Shown: piece by piece, positions 55,804-64,000 of the stretch
How positions within the stretch are numbered: the first letter of the stretch is position 1
How the letters are laid out: each line of letters begins with the position of its first letter
NCBI RefSeq assembly: GCF_963678635.1
Contig: NC_087062.1
Span: 71,143,345 to 71,207,344, forward strand
Source: Symsagittifera roscoffensis
Lineage: Eukaryota > Xenacoelomorpha > Acoela > Convolutidae
Direction: 5' to 3'
DNA length: 64,000 nucleotides
The notes under the pieces: generated by a model
What the model was told of the DNA's origin: nothing
What the model saw: the letters and a program-made list of their open reading frames with translations, nothing else
Databases searched by the model: none
Program-made: the position numbers and the translations under genes

Positions 55804-57426
55804 AAAAAGCAAAAAACGTAACCATTTGAAAACCTGACTGATTGAGGAATATTTAATTAGTGAACATGATGAAACAAAAAATCAAAATTGTGAACAAAGT
55901 CGACCCAAACGATCAAACAAATTGTTGAAACGCCTCTAAACAAATTTGGCCTCTATCTGAAAGACGAATTGAGCTTTAACTTGCACATTTACAAATTTTA
56001 AAGAAAATTGTTTCAAAATGCATCCAATAAAACCATTTTGGTAAGATATTTACTCAAAAATAGTTTTAAGTTTTATTTTTTCCACATATATTTTTCACTT
56101 TGAAATTGCCTTAACTGGCAAAAAAAGAGAGATATTGATCAAAAAGAGATACAGATGTAAATTTAAATTTTTTTGCCAGTTAATTGCATTTCTATGAATT
56201 ATGAAAGCTTATGACTGAAACTTTGAGGAGGCAGCACTTGAGTGCTAATAAATCAACGAAATAATAAGTCAAAATTTACTTGACGCATTCTTAAATGAAA
56301 ACTTAAAACCAAAATATAAAACACTGAAAACTGTCTTGTAATTAGAAAAAACGAACAAAAAATTTTTTATAGGTTTTTATCTATTTCTTTCTCTGCAGTG
56401 ACAACAAGATAACCAATAAGAAATAGATTTGTCAAACTATCAGCTAAAGGAAAGAAATTCTCCATCGCATACGGGCTTATACATTTGTGACAACGAGTAA
56501 TTGATGAAATTTACTCAAAAACTTCAGGTGTTTAGAAAATCAACTGTTGACTTTGATGCTGCTCATGCTGCTCATGGCAATTATTTTACGATTTTTTCGA
56601 TTTTACTAACAATTCAACCCTGCTTTTCATTTAACTGCAAACGATTTCACAGTAATTCAAAAAAAATTTTTTTTTTTAAATAACGTTGCATATATTGTGT
56701 ACCATTGCTGTAGTTGATGACAAAATTTTATGAGTAAAGCAAGAAGGCTGAAGTCAATCAGGGCAAAAATTGATTAATCTGAATGCCCCTAACTGATCTC
56801 GAACAAACTTTGCAAAAAAATTCTCATCAACTGCAAACTTTGAACAGCCAATATCAAATATTAACTGCTCAGTTTTTTATACGAAAACAATAGGAGTAAT
56901 TTAGTCAGGACTATAAAAATCATGAAAAAAAAACTGTGTTTCTTTTGAGCTATTATTTCAATGAAACCAGAGGCAGTGTGTTTTACAAAAGACTTTTTTC
57001 ATCGAAATTAATGTGCAGTCCAAACATTCAGGGTTTTGTTATGATACTAAAAATTTAATGCTCGTTAATTAACCCAAATTTGCCCAAGTAGCATTTTTCA
57101 AAATCCCATCTTCATGAAAAATATGTATATGTAATATGTAATTGAAAATATTCAATTTGAGCAAAATAACGCGCGTTAATTAACCCAAAATGGCCCAGTT
57201 ATCAATTTTTCAGTTCTCAAAGTTTCCGGAAAAATCATCACAGATAAAAAATTGGTAAATTTTCAGTTGAAAAACTAACATAAGCAGAAAAACTCCGCAT
57301 TTTTTTGTTTAAAAATTGGGGCAAAAATATGTTTGTTCTAGCTATATCATGTATAAATTTAACTCATGGGTGAAGTATCTTACAATTTCGGTTCGGCAAT
57401 ATCTTTTTGAATAATTTTATATCAAA
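55804..57426. other. Decayed repeats, no supported gene
   Basis: AT-rich with many stops. Short Helentron-like phrases appear near 57020-57240 (CATTCAGGGTTTTG, AACGCGCGTTAATTAACCC). Nothing else recognised. Confidence 0.35.
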
Positions 57427-57850
57427 CAAGATTACTCGTATCATAGCAAAGTCGTGAATGCTCTGACTGCCTTTTGAGATCTATGGAGCATTGTCCGCTT
57501 GAAACTATTGACAATTTATTTGATTTTTTTTGCAATCAATTTTGCACATGCCATATAAAAGAATAAGAGATAAATTTCGCTTCTCGTATTGCAGCAAACA
57601 TGACAATAAGCCATCTTCAACTAAATTGCTACGGTTCCAAATTGCTTCAATTTCTAATTCGGATTAAATATCGGCTTATGCGTTAATAGCACAAAATTTA
57701 TCGAGCGTTATTCTTAAAAGTGAGTTCAAATTGAAATCCATTTCGGATATTATGCCAAAATTCTAAATTTCTGTCAAAAAAATTCTAATTAAAAAATTTA
57801 AGTTTGTCTGTTGAAAAAAAAACAACCCGAGCATAAATTAATTGCCATTT
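57427..57850 (-). mobile_element. Old, diverged Helentron-like copy
   Basis: Begins CAAGATTACTCGTATCATAG, followed by recognisable GTGAATGCTCTGACTGCC, a CATATAAA segment and GGATTAAATATCGGCTTATGCGTTAATAG, ending near CCCGAGCATAAAT. The palindrome and the far end have decayed. Confidence 0.5.
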
Positions 57851-59366
57851 TTTCAGTTTCTTTTGAAATTCCAAACAATAAACTAATACCGCCCAAATCA
57901 TCATACTACTTTTAACTTGAAAGACTCATTTATGAAAATGAATCTTTTGATACCACAGACAATGAAAAAACTATTCAAAAATCCTGCTTCATTTGTTTTA
58001 AAGGATTTCAGTGTGTTGCTTGACATTGATTTTGATAATTTATTGTAATTTGGTGCGCGTACCTTTTTTTTTCGAAAAATCCAGTGTTATAATCATTTCC
58101 GGTGCGACAAAATAAGCTAATCCAACTTTTTTTTGAATCGTGTACCAATAGTTTAAAATGAGTTCAATCTTGATTTGATTTTCGAACTGCTCCTAACACC
58201 GTTCAGCTTGTTGATGACCATAAAAACTCATCCAGCTAACAAATAAGCTGTTATTGAAAATAATGGTGAAGTTTATAGTGTTTTGTCGTTTTTTCTAAGA
58301 CTGATTATTAGGCTGACAGTTTGATCGCTGAATTTATTTTAAAACATGTGGTTGGATCCAACTGAAATTTTTCGTTATGAAAAAATTTGATGACAGTGAG
58401 AAAAAAAACAGCTTCTACCCATGGAATCTTTGCCGTATTAATATTTTTTTATCTTCAAACTCATAACTCATCATCTTCTTGTATCTACATAAAGCTTAAC
58501 ACCTTCAGACTGAAAAACAACTTGACTACTCGTATCAAGGCAGCAATTTGAAGATTGTGAACGCCCTCTTATGTCAATGAAAAAGTTTCTCCTTAAAAAT
58601 ATCCCTAAAAAGACTCTAGCAGACATAATTGGTAAAATTGGAGGAGTCAATAATTCTTCAAAGTGATTTGAAGTGTGATCTTTCAAGAATACAATAGTCT
58701 TTTTATTGAGTATGCTTGCAGGTTTCTATTTTTGTTTATAAATAGTGAAAACGATGAGAAATAATTTCGCTCTACAAAACCGTAGATAACTAAGAAATAC
58801 ATAGACAAGCTACAGCTCTGAGTACAGTAGAGCGTTGGCGTATCGCACACGGATAAATTCAAAAACGGGATGGATAAGGAGTTGAGTAGACATAAAATGA
58901 TTAAGAAAAATTTTTTAAAAATCTGGAAGCTTTTTTCAATTTTTGTAACAGATGATTATGAAAAATTTTAAAATTGTCGTTTGAGCCAGAACTAGAGCCA
59001 ATCGAATACAAAATTGTTGCTAAAACTATCAAATAAACAACGTTAAGAAAAAAGTTGAAGCAAATACTCATATACGCAAAATGTATTATTAGTTTTATTT
59101 TATTTTATTTTTACATATAAAAGGTTTAACAGTGGTGGAAAGTAGAAAGCAGAGTTTTTTTTTCAATACCTTGAGAGATCTATTGGGTGCAGGGAAGAAA
59201 TTAGTGAAACTAAGCCAAAAAAATTTCTAAATTTTTAAAGTTTTCATGTTTATTTGTAAAGAGTATCATCAAAACCGTTTTCTTAAAAAAATTGCAATGA
59301 CCTCAAGAAAAACTTATAAAAAAGTGATATTGTGAGCTGAAAACTTTTCTTCAAAAGAAGTAGCAA
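57851..59366. other. No supported gene
   Basis: AT-rich intergenic sequence. A short open frame on the minus strand (58471-58686) has no recognisable domain or splice context. Confidence 0.35.
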
Positions 59367-59545
59367 TATATAACACTACTTCACAAAATTTTGTAGCAAT
59401 TGCTCAAAACAAAATGCAGCAATAAAAAAAATCAGTTAAGTTTAGTCTGTTTGGAAAACATATTTTTTTGACCAAAAATCAGACCGAAAATTGCTGCATT
59501 TTATTTAAGCAATTGCTACAAAGTTTTGTGAAGTAGTGTTATATA
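59367..59545. mobile_element. Short MITE, 179 bp
   Basis: The left arm TATAACACTACTTCACAAAA and continuing TTTTGTAGCAATTGCT are mirrored at the right end, about 55 bp per arm with few mismatches. It sits in a TATA-rich site, so a TA or TATA duplication is likely. Confidence 0.6.
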
Positions 59546-59582
59546 ATATTTTACTGAAAAAAATGCCAATGCAACACAAGCT

Positions 59583-59880
59583 GTCTTCATAGTTCTCAGG
59601 AAATTGTTTGATCATGTCTCGTATAAACATTTCTGCGACAAACTGAAAAATGCCTACTACGAGATCCCAACAAAGCTTTACGAGGTTCCAACAAATTCAA
59701 AACCAACTGCCACATATACATCGCAAATAGTCAACTTAGAAACAACATTGTCGAAAAAGAAAATGATTCACCGTTGGGTTTCTCGAGGATCAATTCTCGG
59801 GCCTCTTTGGTTTTCACTGAAGAAACAATTACCTACCAACAATAGCAAAATCGACGTACAAATAGATGCTGATATAATAG
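59583..59880 (+). pseudogene. LINE reverse-transcriptase relic, best preserved
   Basis: AVFIVLRKLFDHVSYKHFC then DKLKN, the SKAFDTVSHKILCDKL block. About 45 residues on comes HRWVSRGSILGPLWFSL, the SRGVPQGSILGPLLFSL block, and then a degenerate DADIIASK in the YADD place. It is nearly open for 100 residues from 59604. A domain fragment, not a functional gene. Confidence 0.7.
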
Positions 59881-60908
59881 CTTCAAAACAAAAAAGAAAT
59901 AATTAAAAACAATTGAATGGGAGCTAACTAAAACACCTGATTGTTCAAAAGAAAACGTATTTCGAAGCAACAGAACAAAAAACATGCATTTTGGTAACAA
60001 CGCGAATTCTAGGAGTAAATGGGGTCGCAAAAGTAGTTCTCAAGTTTCATAATGACCTTTAGTCAAATTAAGCAAATAATTTAACGTAGTGTTATGGAGT
60101 ACAGCACAGCAAATAAAACTGAACTCCAAAATTTAATTGATTTAAAACAAAGATTACTTTTGAAAAAACAACGTATCAGTCTGCAATCTGTTCAAAGCAA
60201 GTAAAAATAAAGACTTTGTAAGCTAATGGTACAGTTTTGACCTGATTGAAATATTAGTCTTACTTTTAATCAAAAATTTTAATTAAAAACATTAGGTTCA
60301 AATATTGAAAACAAATTCTAAAAAAATTCTACAAAAGCAAACTAACAGATAATTTTTTTGGAAGAAATCTAATATAATATCTGTACGGATAGGTTCTTAT
60401 GTTTTTTTTTGTTTTTATGTTTTTTTTGCAGATTTTGTTGTTACCGTCAGAAACTCTAAGAACATTTAGATGAAAATTGTTTCTCATGTGTTGAAAAGGT
60501 AAAACGATAGTTGTTAATTCCGTCTAATTGTTAATTCCGATACAAAAGATAGTCAACTTAATCTTACAAAGTTAGCATAGAGAGTGGTTGAGAACACAAT
60601 CCAAGGGTGACAGACTGTTCCAAGGACAAACACCTGCTAATCAATTAGTCTAGCACCGAGAGTGAACATTTGATTGACAGCTTCCGAAATGAGCTAAATT
60701 ACTCTATACAACACTTCCCCTTCGATAATGAAACTTTAGAATGATTTCACCTGTTGATTTTAAATGACTGAAATGATTGATCATGAATGGTTGAAAGAAT
60801 GACTAGCTTCATGTTTGGATATAATTTAGACCTTATAATGACGAAATTTTTAACAACTAAAAACGATCACTGAGCAGTGATACCAATTGAGTTTTGAGTC
60901 ACTAATGA
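59881..60908. other. Probable element C 3' LTR and flank, boundaries unresolved
   Basis: The sequence left of the polypurine tract at 60909 should be the 3' LTR of element C (minus strand). Its partner LTR is outside the window, so ends cannot be set. A short direct repeat GTTAATTCCG occurs at about 60515-60540. Confidence 0.35.
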
Positions 60909-60924
60909 CTTCCCCTCTCCCTGG
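60909..60924 (-). promoter_or_regulatory. Element C polypurine tract
   Basis: Minus strand CCAGGGAGAGGGGAAG, a 15-of-16 G/A run downstream of the integrase tail, as expected next to the 3' LTR. A second purine run (AAGGAGGGAAACAAG) overlaps the end of the integrase-tail frame at about 60968-60985. Confidence 0.5.
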
Positions 60925-60968
60925 GTTAGAACAGTTTGAACGAAAGTTTTACTATTTGTTGATGTTGG

Positions 60969-61868
60969 TCACTTGTTTCCCTCCTTATTTTGATTAATGA
61001 AATCAATCATTACTCCCCCCATCTTGGTGACCGCAGTTCTCTTGCGCCCGCTTCTTCTAGACGTCGTGGATGAGGTCTCGTCCTGACTATCACCCTGGCT
61101 GCTGTATGAAACCAGCCTGGCTTTCTTTGATGAGGCTCCCTTCTTCTTACTATTGGTAGACTTCGACTGGTCCCCTGGATTGGACGTTCCTTGCTCCCTT
61201 GGATGATGATGATCCAACTCACCGCCCCGTGCCGGAATGGTGTCCTGGTCACTTCCAACATCGACTTCTGTTATTGCTGTTGCTGATCGCTCTATAGGTT
61301 CATCGGGGGTGGTAGTTAATGACTGCTTAGCCCGTTTTACCGAGATAATCGGCAAGTCTTCGCTGTCTTCTGATTCCGAGCCACTATTTTCTAATCTTCG
61401 CCCGATTCTTCCCCGTTGTTTTTCCGCAAGTCGTTTTGTCAAACGATCTTTAACTGCGCGCAGAGTTGGCGGTGGTAACACTGGTTGAGTTGCTCGCTTG
61501 TTTACTTCACTCGAGGGTACCGGTAATACGGATTTAGCTGCAACTTTCAATTTCTTTGGTTTGGGCTTTGTGGCCACTCCCGATTTCCTAAGCACAACCC
61601 CATTATCTAAAGTTAGTGTATGTGTACTCTCGGATCTTACTTTAGAGTGGAGTTGTTTATACCTTTTTAGGTTTCGGTTCCCAGTTCGCTGGAACAACAA
61701 TCCAGATGGTCCCTGTTGTCCAATGGGGTTTGCACTTTTAAGTAACGACGGTTCGTCGTGTTGATTGGCGGATTGGTCCTTTGTAAGACGTCTTGCATGG
61801 GTCCTGTTTTTGATATCGTATGCGATGTCTGATCTTACACTCCAGTTTGTATCGGCTGGACGGGGCAT
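60969..61868 (-). pseudogene. Element C integrase C-terminal tail
   Basis: About 300 residues, basic and disordered, ending in a SRRSGRKRTAVTKMGG motif and VMIDFINQ typical of gypsy integrase tails. An acidic stretch before a hydrophobic core (SESEDSEDLPIISVK, about residues 164-178) resembles a SUMO-interaction motif. It is in a different frame from the zinc-finger piece; the junction marks a deletion. Confidence 0.7.
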
Positions 61869-62160
61869 GTCTTGCGCATTTGGATCGGCGGCATCTAAAC
61901 AAGCATTTTTCGTTGTTATAACCCGTGACCAATCCAGATTTTAAATCCTTACCGGCTGCGGTACATTCGGGGCACCCTTCGGCAATGGAAGCTATTGAGC
62001 GGTAAACATAAAGGTAAATATAAGGGTACCAAACATCTTTCGCTGCATCGAACATATTTGATTTCCCGTGGTGATACACATGGATTCGGTTATTAATCAC
62101 TGATTGAAGGTTAATTGCAATTACTAATTTTTCATCCATCCAGACTACATTTTCCTTCAC
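61738..62160 (-). pseudogene. Element C integrase zinc finger, core deleted
   Basis: The finger is HVYHHGKSNMF..CPECTAAGK, so the HH-CC pattern is visible. The frame then runs through the deletion junction into out-of-frame tail sequence and stops. Neither catalytic Asp nor Glu remains. Confidence 0.75.
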
Positions 62161-62184
62161 CGAAAAGTCATTAACGTTTTGGGC

Positions 62185-63519
62185 CTAATAGCGGTTCATT
62201 TCAGTGATTTTTTCATGGATTTCAGGATCTTGTGTAACAATAAGGTCGCGAATAGCGCTCAGCTGGGGGTCAGATACATAATTCGATTCTATGAATTTTA
62301 GATTAAATAGATCAGGTAATGAAGTAACTTTATTAACGATTTTGCAATTCCGAGGGATAATTGACATACATAATAGATTCGGGTCCACTGGTGGTACTGT
62401 TTCTCCTTTGAATTCCGAGGGTAACGAGAGAGTTGTGTTAGTGCGAATTGATCTTGTTTCTTTGGTAACAGCTTCTAGTGATACATTTGGGGGCAATTCT
62501 TCAATTTCGTCGCTACTACTATTCAAACTTGGATGTTGTTGAAGGAATTTCTGCCATTTACGCATGCTTCGATCCATTTTGGTATTTGATGCTGAAATTT
62601 GAGAATTGGATTTTGATAATTTTGAACAACTTTGTTCTGATTTAATAATAGCCCCAACCAATCCAGTGCGTATTTCGCGTAGCCGTCGGCTCAAACCACG
62701 TGTTTGAATCTGATTGGTTGATTTCCGCTTACATGTTTTTCCGCCCTCTACCGAGTCATATCGTGACGAAACTTCCAGTCTATTTATAGATTGCTTACTT
62801 TCCGCTGTACAAATTGGTCCCTTGGATTTATTGTGTCCCTTGGATGTATTAAAGCCAAGCACAGTGCGAGTTAGGTTGATCTTTGCCACCGTAAACATAT
62901 TATCATACGTACTAATTGGCGTCGCATCTCTACTTGGATGACGTGATAAGTAGTCAGCCAATCCAATTTTAGCCCCTGGTTTATGTTCAATTCGAAAATC
63001 AAAGGGAATTAGTCGATCTAACCAGCGTGTTAAACGGCTAAACATCGTTTTATTTTTCTTATTATTACCATTCAAAGGGGATATTAGGGCTTTATGGTCG
63101 GTAACGATCAAAAAACTTCGGCCCAGAATGTAATTTCTGAAATATTTAGCCCCCCACACAACTGCTAACATCTCCAATTCGTTTGTTGAATATTTTTTTT
63201 CCGCTTCGTTAAGATATCGCAAGGCAAACGAAATTGGGCGCCACCCTTCTGGTCCTAACTGTTCCAACACCGCGCCGAGCCCGTTATGGCTTGCATCGCA
63301 CACTATTCGAATGTCCTTGTGGATATCAAAATGTCGCAATTCAACAATGTTCGAAACTTGTTTCTTAAGATTTTCGAACGCGTTCTGGCATTCAGGTGTC
63401 CAAATGTATTCATTATTTTTGCTTGGTAGGGGTCGCAGCGGCGCAGATGATTCGGCCAATGCCGGTAGATATTTATGTAGGCTGTGGATTGACCCCATGA
63501 ACGATTTTAGTTGCGGCAA
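62185..63519 (-). pseudogene. Element C RT thumb, RNase H and linker
   Basis: 444 codons: LKSFMGSIHSLHKYLP, then RNase H with DASHNGLGAVLEQ, STNELEMLAVVWGAK, VTDHKALISPL and a GLADYLSRHPS end, then a long linker. It ends at an in-frame TAG, beyond which the same frame continues into the zinc finger. RNase H catalytic residues look intact. Confidence 0.85.
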
Positions 63520-63555
63520 AGTCCGCGGCGGCGTTAGCGCCTCTATTGGTTCTGT

Positions 63556-64000
63556 TTACCTAACCAATGGAGTGATTCCCTTTGGGGTTATTTTATGGCC
63601 GAGCCATTCGCATTCCCGTTGGGCGAATTTACATTTTGTTAATTTTAGGGACATATTTTCACGATCCAGTTTCTTTAAAATTTTCTCTACCGTCGCTATA
63701 TGGTCTATCGCAGTTCCCTTGGTTACAACCAAAATATCGTCGATGAACGCGTGCGCCTGCGGGTATTCGGCGAGTATGCAATCCATTGCGCGTTGGAATT
63801 CCGCGGGCATAGTAGTTAGACCATAGAATCCGGTCTTCAACCGGTACGTACCCGTCGAGCGGCCTCCAATGAGAGAAAAATTGCACTGTACGCTCGTTTC
63901 AGCGTTTAACGGCAGTTGGCCATATGCGTATGTTAAATCCATTGTTGTGAAATATATGTCTCCCTGTTTTTTTTCACTAATCGTTTGCCCAACTGTGTCC
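63556..64000 (-). pseudogene. Element C reverse transcriptase palm (partial)
   Basis: Starts beyond the window edge. It carries DIYFTTMDLTYAYGQLPL, FYGLTTMPAEFQRAMD and AFIDDILVVTKG, with FIDD as the catalytic box, then KLTKCKFAQRECEWLGH. An in-frame TAA after ITPLVR separates it from the thumb region, in the same frame. Confidence 0.85.

Larger units (their letters stand above)
60909..64000 (-). mobile_element. Element C: Ty3/gypsy retrotransposon, 3' half
   Basis: Minus strand, running off the right edge. It contains RT palm, RNase H, integrase zinc finger and integrase C-terminal tail. The catalytic integrase core is missing between about 61868 and 61930. The pol pieces from the window edge down to 61738 share one frame, broken by two stop codons. 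Confidence 0.85.

Overview
This window is nuclear DNA of a multicellular eukaryote, most likely an invertebrate animal. It is AT-rich, its few host genes are split by GT-AG introns, it has no bacterial operon structure, and most of it is made of animal-type transposable elements: Ty3/gypsy LTR elements, LINE reverse-transcriptase relics, mariner-type MITEs and a Helitron/Helentron-like family. I could not name the species. A 200-base N gap (23938-24137) joins two contigs.

Layout. 1-11069: three successive copies of a 2.5-5 kb non-coding unit made of poly-C tracts, TTATAATCGATTATAAT-type motifs, Helentron-like copies and a foldback element with a GC-rich cruciform. 12232-18482: a three-exon gene for a secreted, glycosylated protein of about 200 residues, whose 5.4 kb first intron holds two Helentron-like copies. 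18.5-23.9 kb: gene-poor, with a 732 bp long-palindrome MITE. 23.9-34.6 kb: a young LTR retroelement (element A) with near-identical LTRs. 34.6-42.2 kb: an older Ty3/gypsy element on the minus strand (element B) with all domains recognisable but broken, nested among MITE relics. 43-54.4 kb: probable host exons, including a small secreted peptide precursor with a second paralogous first exon downstream, and a multi-exon gene that looks like a C2-domain protein. 54.4-60.9 kb: decayed LINE relics, a MITE and an old Helentron-like copy. 60.9-64 kb: the 3' half of a third Ty3/gypsy element (element C, minus strand) that has lost its integrase catalytic core and runs off the window.

The most unusual object is element A. 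It has LTRs and an intact D,D(35)E integrase, but I find no gag, protease, reverse transcriptase or RNase H. The integrase polypeptide runs on into a C-terminal domain that resembles an OARD1/Poa1-like macro (ADP-ribose-binding) fold. A second 477-residue reading frame of unknown function follows. The 3 kb leader between LTR and integrase is packed with RNA-like structure: three 67-nt modules closed by the same 7-bp stem (one with a tRNA-like D arm), an array of ACCCTCC motifs, and two 186-bp tandem repeats whose 8-bp stems have changed on both sides while staying fully paired.

The host genes are predicted from splice-site phase, open frames and composition only, so intron boundaries are provisional. 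The two LTRs of element A differ only by single-base indels, which suggests residual indel errors in this assembly; some frameshifts in the other elements may share that cause.
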